The position numbers and the translations under genes are program-made. The notes beneath the pieces are model-generated. The model saw nothing but the letters and a program-made list of their open reading frames with translations, was not told the origin of the DNA and ran no database searches. A DNA stretch of 64,000 bases from CAIYTF01 sp963664845 (GTDB lineage Bacteria > Bacteroidota > Ignavibacteria > Ignavibacteriales > Ignavibacteriaceae), in the NCBI GenBank assembly GCA_963664845.1, contig OY761615.1, positions 3,348,001 through 3,412,000 on the forward strand. Direction: 5' to 3'. Numbering within the stretch: position 1 is the stretch's first letter; each line of letters starts with the position of its first letter. Shown in pieces: positions 54,998-64,000 of this stretch.

Positions 54998-55222
54998 AAA
55001 ATTTCTTGGGGTTTGTTAAATAGAAGTGAACACACGAAGTAATTTAATTCAATATCCGATATAGTGCAAGGATATTTGAAAAAGGCCATTGATTTTGTGG
55101 GACTTCCTGCTGTGCTTCACTTCGGGTTACCAGTATGTTGTTCTTGTGCTAAGAGTCCGGTATCAGGCCAATAAAGGAGAGTTAATTATCAATTGTCAAT
55201 TATCATTAAATTACCTTAAATT

Positions 55223-55230
55223 TAAGTTTG
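55223..55230 (+). promoter_or_regulatory. Candidate -7 box TAAGTTTG
   Basis: Exact TAnnTTTG match 18 bases before the ATG at 55249. If real, it also argues against the TTG at 55228 as start codon, because that TTG lies inside the box. No clear -33 element. Confidence 0.3.
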
Positions 55231-55248
55231 CAAAATACCGACGTTGAA

Positions 55249-55752
55249 ATGAGTGCTGAAAATACATCGCGAATTCTTTTCCCCGGAGCATTAAGGTTCC
55301 CTTTTCTTGAACGGGTTCCCGGGGCAATGCTGTTCCTCCTTCTCTGTCTGCTGTTGTTAAGCGGAAACGCGGAGGCCCAGGGCCGCCAAAAGCGAAACGA
55401 TCAGCAAAAAACGCTTCAGGTTGATAAACTGTTTGCGCAAATTGAACAGGGAATTGCCAAAGGCGACATTTCTCTGTTTGCCGAGTTCTTCTCTAACAGA
55501 ACCTATTTAAGTTTATCGTCAGGGCAAAACGGTTATTACAGTGCAAATCAGGCATATTATATTATTCAGGAATACTTCAAAATTCACCAACCCGTACTTT
55601 TCCGGTATACCGCAAAAAATATTGAACGACTGCCCTATGCAACAGGCGTTTTTCAATATGAAGCTGCCGGGAGAAAAAAAACCGCTCAGGTTTTCATTTC
55701 CTTGAAACGACAGGGTGATAACTATCAAATTTCACAATTCACCATACGATGA
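55249..55752 (+). CDS. DUF4783 exported protein
   Basis: 167 residues. A hydrophobic export segment after a short N-terminus (ERVPGAMLFLLLCLLLLSGNAEAQG), then one NTF2-like alpha-beta domain (DKLFAQIEQGIAKGDISLFAEFFS...YYSANQAYYIIQEYFKIHQP...RYTAKNIERLPYATGVFQYEA) characteristic of DUF4783 proteins of Bacteroidota and Ignavibacteria. Function unknown. Start: ATG at 55249; the frame also allows a TTG at 55228. Its stop overlaps the next start (ATGA), so it is coupled to the sensor kinase and may act with it in the periplasm. Confidence 0.8.
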   Translation: MSAENTSRILFPGALRFPFLERVPGAMLFLLLCLLLLSGNAEAQGRQKRNDQQKTLQVDKLFAQIEQGIAKGDISLFAEFFSNRTYLSLSSGQNGYYSANQAYYIIQEYFKIHQPVLFRYTAKNIERLPYATGVFQYEAAGRKKTAQVFISLKRQGDNYQISQFTIR

Positions 55753-58700
55753 AGAGCAGATCATTCCTACGGGAAAATCGTGTCCCACTGATACTTCTTT
55801 TTCTTCTTCTTGCCGCTATTGGCTTTCTTCGGATAAGGACTAATAGTACACTAGCCGGTAATGAAGCTCACTGGAAGGAAAGCCTGCCCTCCAGAATAAC
55901 GCAACTCAGTGCGGATGTTCAGTCGTTTTTTGGCGTTAAACAGAATGAAGTACTTCGTCTGCACCGGGCTATGATGCAGATGCTGCAAGACAGTATGCGA
56001 ACCAATCCTGCTTCAGCAGAGGTGTATCTAAAAACGATAGCTGCAGGAAACGAAAAGGGTGTCTGCTATGAACTGCTGGATCAGGACACGGCTCTAATAG
56101 CATGGAAAGAAGATACTCCGGTTTTGGAGAGTGAGATACGCACGCTTCTTCCGGATGCAGGCTCAACCTTCTTCAAACGCACGCCGCTCATGATCTGGCT
56201 TTCGGTGTTGGATAGAATTGAAAACGGGAAGAACACACTTTTTCTAATTACGTCATACCCAATCGAACGGAAATATTCAGTAGCCGGTACCAACATTATT
56301 GGGAATCTGTCCACTGAGGTGGAAAAAAAATTTCTGACAGAGTGCCGGGCGACTTATACACCTTCATCATTGCCTGCTGTTGATGGCAGGTTTATTGTTG
56401 TCCCACTAAAAAACAATCACGGGAAAGAAATTGGTTCGCTGCAGGTTAAGAAACCATCACCACAGCAGGAAGCCGAACTGCTCTTGGAAAGAAATGCCGT
56501 AATAGTGTCAGTTCTGGGAGTGATTGCCTTTCTGCTGTTATGGCTGATTCTTTGGAACAGCATTATCTCAACCAAAACGGAGACCGTTGCGGGGGCAGCC
56601 TTGCTTGTATTTTTGGCGGCTCTGCGCTGGATCATGTTCATTCTCAATGTGCCTGCGTATTTCTTTCCGGACAGTCTAAAAAATCCCGAATTCTTTGCCT
56701 CCAAATTTGGAGGCGGCATTGTAAAATCACCGGTTGAGTTTCTGCTGTCCATGCTCGTTCTTTTTATTGCATGCGTTTGGTTCTTCCGCCAATATAACCA
56801 CAAGCGGAAAGCAGATGGACGGTTTGAAACTAAATCGCCATTCAGAGTTTATTTGGCTCTGTTGCTTCCGGTAGTGTTTACGGTGCTTATCATTATTCGT
56901 GGTTATGCCGCATCGATCAAGAGTGTCATATTTGATTCGTCTTTGCGTTATTATAATGAGCCGTCTATTTTGCCGCAGTTTCCACATTTGGTGATGAATG
57001 TATGCGTGTTTCTTCTTGGTCTCTCTGTTTTTTTGATGCTTATTTTGCTTTTTGGTATTCACGCAAAATTGCTTTTGGGGTTAGAGAAAAAGCAACAGAG
57101 GGCAGCGGCACTTTCTGTGACTGGAACACTTTTAATTGGCGGATACGTCTTCCTGGTTGTACAGAAGGATCCGCTTCTGAGTTACTCTCAATTGCTGGTT
57201 GCGCTTCTGTTGATTGGATTAGGCTACCTGGTCACTCACAAGCTGCACTTCCCGACCATCTATCTTATTCCTGCAATCGGGTTCTTCTCTTCGATCTCTG
57301 TGGTTATGTTCATGACCATTTTCAATTCCGATTTGGAACTGGACTCACTCAAGACGACTGCCGCTGAACTTCAACGGCCCAAGCCGGAGTTTACGCAGTT
57401 TATTTTGACAGACCTGCTCAATGAAATACAAAATAATGAAGAGGTTATTTCGGCGTTGAAGAATGACATCGAATCGTTGTCTTCTCAAGCCTTTCTGCTA
57501 TGGAACCGCAGCGCCCTGGTGGAAGAACATATACCTGCATACATTGGATTCGTGGGCAAAAACAAAGCCATTTTGGGCGAGTTTGAAGCGGGCATCCAAC
57601 GTTCCAGTCTACTCATTGATGAATCGGTCTATCCCGAAATTACCGGAATTGAAATAACTCCCGAGGAAACGGATGAAAATGAAATATCCGGAATAACCGG
57701 AGTTGCCCCGGTGAGTGATTCCAGCGGCGTTATCGGGTATTGTTTCATTGAAGTGTCTCTTCTTGAAAATACAGCAACATCCGGAACGGCCGCTCCTCCG
57801 TTTCAAACCAAAAAACGTACAGTGGCGGGGATACTTCCCATTGAAAACCTGAGCGTGGTAAAATTGCAGAATGACAAAGTGATATACTCCAGCGGAGATT
57901 TGCTTTATGGTGAGGAGATATTGCAAAAACTGAAATTGGGACCGTTCGATGCTTTCAATGAAATGTGGTTCCGATATGCTTTTGGCAATGAAAGTTATGT
58001 TGTTTATGCACAGAAATTGGTTGGTGATAACGGGACAGAGGTAGTGTCCGCAGCGCTCAAAGAGCGCGATATTGAGTGGAGTTTCTTCAATTTTTTCAAA
58101 CTCTTCATCATTCATGCGGCCATCCTGATCCTCTTTTACATTTTTTTGGCGCTCTTCAGGCTGAGCAGACAACGCTCGCTTAACATACCTTTCAGGTCGC
58201 AACTTCTCACCGCGTTCATATCTGTGTCTGTTATTCCTGTGGTGGTGCTCGCGTTCTATAATCATTATAATATTGAGGATAAATCCACACTCGCCATTCG
58301 CTCTTCATTGACCAATCAGCTGTTAATGGTCGAAAAACGTCTCCGGTTGAAAGTGAAAGAGGGACTAACAATTGATCAGGCATTTGAGCAATGCGGCAAG
58401 GAACTGGGTGTGCATTTTTCTGTCTATCGCGGAAACAAACTCTTGTATGCGTCGCGCTGGAACTTGTATCAGGCGGGAGTGCTGCCGGACAGGCTACCAA
58501 TTCAGGCCGACCTGCACCTGAACTATATGGCCAACAAAGAATACTTTGCCGGTGAAGAGACCGCCTTGCTTAATTCACTGGCATTCTACCGGGAGATATC
58601 TTTGCGCTCGCCGCAACCCTATATCCTTTGCGTAAACAGCGCGTTCAACTATGTGGCCGGAGCATTTTCACCGGTGGAAAATGATGTGTTCCTGTTCGGC

Positions 58701-59588
58701 ATTTATTCAATGGCCATTTTCTTTATTATCGCGCTCAGCAGTCTGCTTGCAGAGCGCATTGCACGTCCCATCCGCGTACTCACCAAGGCCACGCAGTCTG
58801 TTGCCAAAGGTGATCTCAACATTGCTATTGAGAATCATGAACGGGGTGAGATCCGTGACCTGATAAATGGATTTAATACGATGACCGGGGAGTTGCAGCG
58901 GGCGCAGTCCGAGCTCGCCATATTTGAACGGGAATCGGCATGGAAAGATTTTGCACGGCAGGTAGCTCATGAAATAAAGAATCCGCTTACTCCCATGAAA
59001 CTCACGATACAGCAATTGATGGCGACCTACCGGGATAAATCGCCCAATTTTGATGTTATTTTTCAAAAAGTGACAACCACCGTATTAAACCAAATTGAAA
59101 CGCTTAATCAGATAGCTTCCGAGTTTTCGCGCTATGCCCGCATGCCCGGAGCCCTTTATTCCAAAATCGATCTGCTTGAAGTTCTGCAGGAAACAGTTAC
59201 GCTGTTCCAGAATGAAAAAATAGCGATCAGGCTGACAGCCGGAGACTTAGCCACTGCAATGATCAACGGAGATGCGTCGCAGCTGCGCCGTTCTTTCATT
59301 AATTTTGTCCGGAACTCCATAGAAGCAAAGGCAAAGTCAATAGAATTTTCCATTCGTGAACAGGATGAACAATACGTTATTTCCGTGAGCGATGATGGGG
59401 CGGGTGTTGCCGGTGAAATGGAGACAAAGATTTTTGAGAAGAGTTTCACAACTAAAACAACGGGAATGGGGCTGGGGCTTTCCATCGCAAAGCGCAGCAT
59501 CGAAAATGGTGGTGGCAGTATAGTGCTGGACAGCACCGTAACCAAAGGTGCAACATTTATCATCACCTATCCGAAGAGCAGGGAATGA
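55749..59588 (+). CDS. Large NtrY-like membrane sensor histidine kinase
   Basis: 1279 residues. N-terminal helix (VPLILLFLLLAAIGFL), an extracytoplasmic domain (about 30-235), a block of about seven helices (about 240-530), a second extracytoplasmic region (about 535-770), further helices, another sensor segment (about 860-980), a helix (VFLFGIYSMAIFFIIALSSLLAERIARPI) leading to HAMP, then HisKA with FARQVAHEIKNPLTPMKLT (phospho-His1074) and HATPase with NFVRNSIEAK, DDGAGV and GMGLGLSIAKRS. The kinase core and HAMP match NtrY, but the N-terminal half is much larger. It has no attached receiver. Coupled to DUF4783 upstream and to the helicase-nuclease downstream by ATGA overlaps. Confidence 0.9.
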   Translation: MKSRSFLRENRVPLILLFLLLAAIGFLRIRTNSTLAGNEAHWKESLPSRITQLSADVQSFFGVKQNEVLRLHRAMMQMLQDSMRTNPASAEVYLKTIAAGNEKGVCYELLDQDTALIAWKEDTPVLESEIRTLLPDAGSTFFKRTPLMIWLSVLDRIENGKNTLFLITSYPIERKYSVAGTNIIGNLSTEVEKKFLTECRATYTPSSLPAVDGRFIVVPLKNNHGKEIGSLQVKKPSPQQEAELLLERNAVIVSVLGVIAFLLLWLILWNSIISTKTETVAGAALLVFLAALRWIMFILNVPAYFFPDSLKNPEFFASKFGGGIVKSPVEFLLSMLVLFIACVWFFRQYNHKRKADGRFETKSPFRVYLALLLPVVFTVLIIIRGYAASIKSVIFDSSLRYYNEPSILPQFPHLVMNVCVFLLGLSVFLMLILLFGIHAKLLLGLEKKQQRAAALSVTGTLLIGGYVFLVVQKDPLLSYSQLLVALLLIGLGYLVTHKLHFPTIYLIPAIGFFSSISVVMFMTIFNSDLELDSLKTTAAELQRPKPEFTQFILTDLLNEIQNNEEVISALKNDIESLSSQAFLLWNRSALVEEHIPAYIGFVGKNKAILGEFEAGIQRSSLLIDESVYPEITGIEITPEETDENEISGITGVAPVSDSSGVIGYCFIEVSLLENTATSGTAAPPFQTKKRTVAGILPIENLSVVKLQNDKVIYSSGDLLYGEEILQKLKLGPFDAFNEMWFRYAFGNESYVVYAQKLVGDNGTEVVSAALKERDIEWSFFNFFKLFIIHAAILILFYIFLALFRLSRQRSLNIPFRSQLLTAFISVSVIPVVVLAFYNHYNIEDKSTLAIRSSLTNQLLMVEKRLRLKVKEGLTIDQAFEQCGKELGVHFSVYRGNKLLYASRWNLYQAGVLPDRLPIQADLHLNYMANKEYFAGEETALLNSLAFYREISLRSPQPYILCVNSAFNYVAGAFSPVENDVFLFGIYSMAIFFIIALSSLLAERIARPIRVLTKATQSVAKGDLNIAIENHERGEIRDLINGFNTMTGELQRAQSELAIFERESAWKDFARQVAHEIKNPLTPMKLTIQQLMATYRDKSPNFDVIFQKVTTTVLNQIETLNQIASEFSRYARMPGALYSKIDLLEVLQETVTLFQNEKIAIRLTAGDLATAMINGDASQLRRSFINFVRNSIEAKAKSIEFSIREQDEQYVISVSDDGAGVAGEMETKIFEKSFTTKTTGMGLGLSIAKRSIENGGGSIVLDSTVTKGATFIITYPKSRE

Positions 59589-62500
59589 ACGGGAAAACTT
59601 TTACCAAATCGCAGCAGGATGCCCTGGATTATACGAGGCATATCGCGCTGACAGCAAACGCCGGTTCAGGCAAGACGTATGTTCTTACGGAACGTCTCCT
59701 GGCAATTTTAACCAAAGACAGTTCGGTAAGCATAAAGAATATTGCGGCTATTACCTTCACGGAAAAGGCCGCCAGCGAGCTCTATAAAAAAATTGCCAAA
59801 GCGCTTGATGAGCAAGTGGAAACATCGACGGATCCTGATGAAAAAGACCGGTTTATACGATTCAGAAAATACCTCGTGTCCGCACAAATAACCACTATCC
59901 ATGCTTTCTGCGCCAATCTGTTGCGAGAATTTCCCGTGGAGGCAGGGATTGATGCGGAGTTTGCGATTGTTGATGCGTATTCCGCTTCGCAAATGATTGA
60001 TCAGTGTCTCTCCTCGCTGCTTGAGGAAATGAAAGACGATCCGCTTCTTTTGAATGTGCTTCGCTTTTTGAAAGGTGCTGCCAACTTTTCCGTTGTAATG
60101 AACATATTTCTTGGCAGAAGGGAAATACTGGAATCGTTGCGGAAAACAATTTACTCCGGCACTAAAGCGGATGTTGTCGAAAGTCAGCGGGAAACTTATA
60201 AAGAACAGGTTCAGGCGCTTGTTAAGGGCGCTCTCGCTCCGGGTCTTGCGGCACTTAACCATGTGAATGATGAAGTGCTTGTCGCTGATGCAAAGAATAA
60301 GTATGCGTTGGAAATTAGGTCCTGTCTGGCTGAATTGGCCGTCGAAACCCCCAAATCAGGTCTTGCCAAGAATGGTGTTTACCTGCTGTTGAAAATACAA
60401 GAGCATGGTTACAAGAAGGACTTCACCCCAAAGCTTACCTATGTAAAAAAGGTTTCGGATGGGTTTGACAGACATACGCTGAATGCAATAATTGAACTGT
60501 TTGAACTTCTGGACTTTGTGGGTGGAGAAGATGACGAGTATGCCACCCAAATAGCTTCAATAGGCTATGATCTTATTGACCTGTTTGACAGACTGATGAG
60601 CAAATACAATCAGAAGAAGAAAGAAAACGCCTATCTGGATTTTGATGACCTGGCGCTGCTAACAAAAAAATTGCTTGAAAACGATTTTGTCAAGTCCTCT
60701 CTTGCTGATCGGTTCAAGTATATAATGGTGGATGAATATCAGGATACCAATGAACTGCAGTATGAAATATTCATGCCCATGCTCAATGAGTTGCAGCGGG
60801 GAAACCTGTTCATTGTAGGTGATGAAAAACAGAGTATCTACATGTTCCGAAATGCTGATCTGGAAACATTCAGCAAAACGCGAAATGACATAATCAGGAA
60901 AGAAAGTGAAACTGCCAGCATTGTGCTGAAAGAATCATTCCGGATGGCACCTGAACTGGGGCTTTTTGTGAATAGGATATTTGAAGTGTTGTTTGGCCAG
61001 CCAAACGAGATATTCAATGAGTCACGGCATTCGGACATTATTTGTGTTGAACGCCAGCCCAAGCAGGGAACGCTCACCTTTCTGATTGCCAAAAGCGGAG
61101 CCGGAGACGAAACCGCTGATGATGCTGAAACAGAAATACCCGAGGAGAAAAACAACGTTATTCGTGAAGCAGAGCTGATAGCGAAGCAGATTTTGAAGAT
61201 GAAAAGTGAGTATGGATTGGCATGGAAGGATTTTGCGGTACTCTCCTATAAGAACGACGCGTTGAACGTTTTCCGCAGTGTTTTCCCAATGCACGCTATT
61301 CCTTATCTGATTTATGGAGGCAAGGGATTTACCGAAATGCAAACCGTGCTCGATATCAGTTGTTATCTGCAATTCCTGACTGATGAGCGAAATGATCTTG
61401 CACTTGCCGCCATACTAAAATCGCCCTTTTATTTGTGTGATGACACCGTGCTGATGAATATTGCCGCATGCCCGGGTGGTTCATACTTTGCCAGGTTGAG
61501 GAACTATGCCGAAAAAGACGACCGGGTAAAAGCCGCATACGATTTGCTTTCCCGTCATTTGCTTCAGGCAAAGTATTCGGGCGCACCACAATTGTTGCGG
61601 GCGATCCTGGACGATACCTCCTTTATGGCAGTTGCAGCACACCGTCCGAATGGCGACCAGATAATTGCAGATATTGAAAAAGTTGTAGCCATGGCGATAA
61701 GCAGAGAATCACAGGGGTTTCAAAATCTCTACGATTTCTCCGGCTTTTTGCGCGATTCAATTGAGGAGGGAATAGATGAATCCAAATCCTCGGTGGCGGT
61801 TGACAACGATGCCGTGCAACTTATGACCTTACATAAATCAAAGGGACTTGAATTCAAGGTGGTTATTCTGTGCGAGGCTAACCGGCGCTTTAATTCCGTA
61901 AAGCTGTCCGAAGGCACGGTATACGCGGATAAAAGGTTTGGCATCGTTACTAAAGTGCCGGAGAATGAAAACTATTTTGGTGACTACAAGACTCCGCATT
62001 TAGCCGGGCTCTATAATTTTATGCAACGGAAAAAACATCAGGCGGAGCAGAAACGGTACCTCTATGTTGCTCTCACAAGAGCCGAAGAGCATTTGGTGAT
62101 CAGTGCCACGCTGAATAAAAAGGACGGCATCGACGGTAATAGTTTTCTTGCTTATATGGCGGAGGCCCTGGGAGACGGAATTGTTCAGGCAGATTTTGTT
62201 TTGGAAGGCGATATTCAATGCCTAAGCGCTGACCGTATTAATGAAACACCGGAAACGCGCCATCTCACGGCACCTGTAGCGGTACTCAATGATTTGACAG
62301 ATGTGCCTGTGGTTGAAGTGCCCAACTTGAATATTGCACATGAGTATAAAATAAACCTTGCTGCCGTTCCTGAGGTTAAAGAAGCGTATTCCATAAGTGC
62401 ATCAGGTTATGTCCGTTATACGCAATGCCCTCTGAAATTCCATCTTTACCAGCATCAGCGGCTGCACGAATTTTTGGAATCTGCAAACACCGAAGACCTT

Positions 62501-63220
62501 GAGCTTGATGATGATCCGGCATACGAAACAGGGGATGAAAAAGCCGGCAATGATGTGGAAATCCATCGCTCCGGCAAATTACCGAAGGGATTTGCAATGC
62601 TGCGCGGGAGCATTTTGCACACCCTGTTGGAAGAGAACATCGAACCGTCGTTAGCAAAGGAAAAAGCGGCAGATCTTATTGAGGAAAGCCTGCCTGATGA
62701 TGATACCATTAACATCAGTCAACAGGCGGAACAACTTGCCGCGGATTACGGGAAATTCAGGCAGAGTGCTTTTTATACCGCTATTCAGAATGAGCAGCGG
62801 GTTGAAAATGAATATGAAGTTGCTGCGGTATTGGATGATAAGATATTTCTGCAGGGCAGAATAGATCGTGTCGTATGGCAGGCGGATTGTATTCACCTGG
62901 TTGACTGGAAAACAGATCGCGTTCCTGAAAAGCAATTGAAGGAACGTTGTGTAGATTATGAAAAGCAATTGCTGTTTTATGCTTACATCGTTTCGCGATT
63001 GTTTCCCGAACAGAAACGAATTAAATTCAGTCTTGCTTTTGTGTCGCATCCCGGATTCATTCATGACGGCGAATTTACGAAAGAGGACTTTGCAAGGTTT
63101 GAAAATGATATCCGTGCCATTGTTGAAACGATAGAGAGCAGGGAGTACTCAAAGAATCTAAAGCATTGTCCAAAGTGTGTGTTTTGCGGGGAAGACGGTG
63201 CCTGTGTGGTGAATGCCTAG
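59585..63220 (+). CDS. AddA-like UvrD helicase with Fe-S RecB-type nuclease domain
   Basis: 1211 residues, probably double-strand break end resection. Superfamily 1 helicase motifs: Q motif FTKSQQDAL, Walker A TANAGSGKT (to residue 31), ITFTEKAASEL, TTIHAFCANLLREFP, DFDDLALLTKKLL, box II MVDEYQDTNELQ, GDEKQSIYMFR, and VQLMTLHKSKGLEFKVVIL. The C-terminal PD-(D/E)XK nuclease shows RGSILHTLLE, GRIDRVVW and LVDWKTDR. Cysteines 948 (YTQCPLKF) and 1198, 1201, 1207 (CxxCxxxxxC at the end) match the Fe-S pattern known from AddB and Cas4, not standard AddA. No addB is adjacent. ATGA overlap with the kinase gene. Confidence 0.88.
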   Translation: MNGKTFTKSQQDALDYTRHIALTANAGSGKTYVLTERLLAILTKDSSVSIKNIAAITFTEKAASELYKKIAKALDEQVETSTDPDEKDRFIRFRKYLVSAQITTIHAFCANLLREFPVEAGIDAEFAIVDAYSASQMIDQCLSSLLEEMKDDPLLLNVLRFLKGAANFSVVMNIFLGRREILESLRKTIYSGTKADVVESQRETYKEQVQALVKGALAPGLAALNHVNDEVLVADAKNKYALEIRSCLAELAVETPKSGLAKNGVYLLLKIQEHGYKKDFTPKLTYVKKVSDGFDRHTLNAIIELFELLDFVGGEDDEYATQIASIGYDLIDLFDRLMSKYNQKKKENAYLDFDDLALLTKKLLENDFVKSSLADRFKYIMVDEYQDTNELQYEIFMPMLNELQRGNLFIVGDEKQSIYMFRNADLETFSKTRNDIIRKESETASIVLKESFRMAPELGLFVNRIFEVLFGQPNEIFNESRHSDIICVERQPKQGTLTFLIAKSGAGDETADDAETEIPEEKNNVIREAELIAKQILKMKSEYGLAWKDFAVLSYKNDALNVFRSVFPMHAIPYLIYGGKGFTEMQTVLDISCYLQFLTDERNDLALAAILKSPFYLCDDTVLMNIAACPGGSYFARLRNYAEKDDRVKAAYDLLSRHLLQAKYSGAPQLLRAILDDTSFMAVAAHRPNGDQIIADIEKVVAMAISRESQGFQNLYDFSGFLRDSIEEGIDESKSSVAVDNDAVQLMTLHKSKGLEFKVVILCEANRRFNSVKLSEGTVYADKRFGIVTKVPENENYFGDYKTPHLAGLYNFMQRKKHQAEQKRYLYVALTRAEEHLVISATLNKKDGIDGNSFLAYMAEALGDGIVQADFVLEGDIQCLSADRINETPETRHLTAPVAVLNDLTDVPVVEVPNLNIAHEYKINLAAVPEVKEAYSISASGYVRYTQCPLKFHLYQHQRLHEFLESANTEDLELDDDPAYETGDEKAGNDVEIHRSGKLPKGFAMLRGSILHTLLEENIEPSLAKEKAADLIEESLPDDDTINISQQAEQLAADYGKFRQSAFYTAIQNEQRVENEYEVAAVLDDKIFLQGRIDRVVWQADCIHLVDWKTDRVPEKQLKERCVDYEKQLLFYAYIVSRLFPEQKRIKFSLAFVSHPGFIHDGEFTKEDFARFENDIRAIVETIESREYSKNLKHCPKCVFCGEDGACVVNA

Positions 63221-63247
63221 TGCACAGAAATGGAAAAGGAATTTAAA

Positions 63248-63283
63248 CGCAGAGTTCGCAAAGGAAGCGCAATGAGCGCAAAG
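63248..63283 (+). repeat. Short iterated CGCAAAG-type repeat
   Basis: CGCAGAG, CGCAAAG, CGCAATG and CGCAAAG at 63248, 63257, 63268 and 63277, spaced 9-11 bases, in the gap after the helicase gene. Similar wording (ACAGAGAAGGCACAAAGAGC) occurs near 2014 before trpB. Probably a small low-complexity intergenic repeat. Confidence 0.4.
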
Positions 63284-63357
63284 ATTCTACAAACATATAG
63301 CCCTAACGGAGAATAATCTCATCGCAGAACAAGTTACATGTCATTGAAGAATAGTGG

Positions 63358-63894
63358 TTATTGCTGTTCGGTAAGAATTTGTTCCATGCACTTTTTGCAA
63401 TAAAACTCCCCTTTAATGTCAACCTCTTCGATGCCGGCGGAAGCATGCATTACGCATTCCCAGTTTTCACAGTGCAGCAAGCCAAAATTGTGCCCCAGTT
63501 CATGATAAATCTCTTTCATCGCCCTGTTAAACAGCAACGGCATATCAGTTCTGCCAGTATAAAACTCTTCATGCAGGCGGCAGAGTGAAACAATGGAATG
63601 TTTGCCGCGCAACTGCGCTTCCCCGAATAAAAACGTAAAGATGGGAATATAAAGATCAACGTCCACCAGCAATAAGACTTTGCCATCATAGGCAGAGGTT
63701 ACTTTCAAAGCCTGGGCAATAAGTTTGGTGGAATAGAACTGATTCCGTTCAACTGATTTGACACTTTCGAGATCGAGAGGCAAATCGATTACGGACACTT
63801 CGGTGCTGAGCGTCTTTTTTATGTGGTCAACAATTGCCGGGATGATTTCGCTGTTGGAAAAACCGACAGGTGCCAAAAAAACCGGACAGTTCAC
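63358..63894 (-). CDS. amzA: Archaemetzincin-like zinc metalloprotease
   Basis: 178 residues. Carries the complete archaemetzincin signature HELGHNFGLLHCENWECVM: zinc ligands His131, His135 and His141, catalytic Glu132, then Cys142, Cys147, Met149 (the met-turn) and the structural pair Cys166 and Cys169 (CKKC). The cysteines form the second zinc site typical of this family. Predicted cytosolic aminopeptidase; the physiological substrate is unknown. Start: GTG at 63894, overlapping the stop of the upstream regulator gene by four bases (GTGA), so the two are co-translated. Confidence 0.93.
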   Translation of the reverse strand: MNCPVFLAPVGFSNSEIIPAIVDHIKKTLSTEVSVIDLPLDLESVKSVERNQFYSTKLIAQALKVTSAYDGKVLLLVDVDLYIPIFTFLFGEAQLRGKHSIVSLCRLHEEFYTGRTDMPLLFNRAMKEIYHELGHNFGLLHCENWECVMHASAGIEEVDIKGEFYCKKCMEQILTEQQ

Positions 63895-64000
63895 TCGGGT
63901 TTGCGGATGTTGTATTTATTCATTTTATTATACAAGGTCACTCTATCAATGCCGAGCAGTTCGGCGCTCTTTGATATGTTCCACTTGTTTTCGGCCAACA
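63891..64000 (-). CDS. C-terminal end of an NtrC-type (Fis HTH) regulator, cut by window edge
   Basis: The last 35 residues, ending ...RVTLYNKMNKYNIRKPE, include NISKSAELLGIDRVTLYNKM, the Fis-type helix-turn-helix that ends sigma-54-dependent response regulators. The receiver and AAA+ domains would lie beyond base 64000. It overlaps archaemetzincin by GTGA. It is a natural candidate partner for the NtrY-like kinase 4 kb away, but pairing is inferred. Confidence 0.85.
   Translation of the reverse strand, partial: LAENKWNISKSAELLGIDRVTLYNKMNKYNIRKPE

Noticed and set aside
1..64000. CRISPR arrays, tRNA and rRNA genes
   Set aside because: No regularly spaced identical repeats and no cloverleaf or T-loop consensus (GTTCRANNC with paired arms) were noticed on reading; a covariance-model scan would settle it.
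1..64000. Intact insertion sequence or prophage
   Set aside because: No reading frame resembles a transposase, integrase or phage structural protein; only non-coding elements with inverted ends were found.

Overview
The window is 64 kb of bacterial chromosome at roughly 45% GC by eye. It most likely comes from the Bacteroidota/Chlorobiota (FCB) assemblage, probably an Ignavibacteria- or Kapabacteria-like organism. Four secreted proteins end in the type IX secretion (T9SS) sorting domain, three of them with YPNPFNP and one with NPNPFPD. There are lipid A genes (Gram-negative envelope), DUF4783 and DUF4922 proteins typical of that group, and TAnnTTTG boxes upstream of some genes. This placement is inferred from gene content, not from a marker-gene tree. 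No rRNA, tRNA, CRISPR array, prophage or intact transposase gene was found.

Layout. 1-4132: distal tryptophan operon trpD(partial)-trpC-trpF-trpB-trpA, meeting a convergent coiled-coil gene (4160-5536). 6301-15161: two T9SS surface proteins flanking a leftward set (yeast-type cytosine deaminase, a 59-residue membrane protein, a small beta-rich exported protein), an AI-2E/PerM-type permease and a DUF4922 HIT-like phosphorylase. 15464-27891: a tightly packed rightward cluster of a GH2-like membrane protein lacking its catalytic acid, smc, a T9SS protein, a MtnX-like HAD phosphatase, an ICMT-like methyltransferase, lpxB, a DUF374 acyltransferase and lpxK. 27992-32602: pyruvate phosphate dikinase with a lysine-rich tail, then queA-ispD. 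32647-39321, leftward: an ABC-F ATPase, a secreted 14-repeat propeller protein and Tex. 40426-46514: a 2[4Fe-4S] ferredoxin, LemA, a lipoprotein, priA and a proline-rich protein. 46975-54997, leftward: galT, a GPH/SLC45-like sugar transporter, a propeller histidine kinase and zwf, which together read as a sugar uptake and central carbon block. 55249-63220: a DUF4783 protein, an NtrY-like kinase and an AddA-like helicase-nuclease with an AddB-type Fe-S cysteine pattern, all translationally coupled. 63358-64000, leftward: archaemetzincin and the end of an NtrC-type regulator.

The least expected material lies between genes. A dispersed family of small non-coding elements with 17-bp terminal inverted repeats occurs three times (9496-9675, 39525-39691, 53236-53369). 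Two copies sit inside a longer shared repeat of about 320 bp. A second, unrelated MITE-like element lies at 41710-41837 next to an 88-bp tandem repeat. These look like non-autonomous mobile elements whose transposase lies elsewhere in the genome.

Of the proteins, the most unusual are the degenerate GH2-membrane fusion coupled to smc, the Fe-S AddA-like nuclease, and the kinase-free double propeller carrying a secretion signal.
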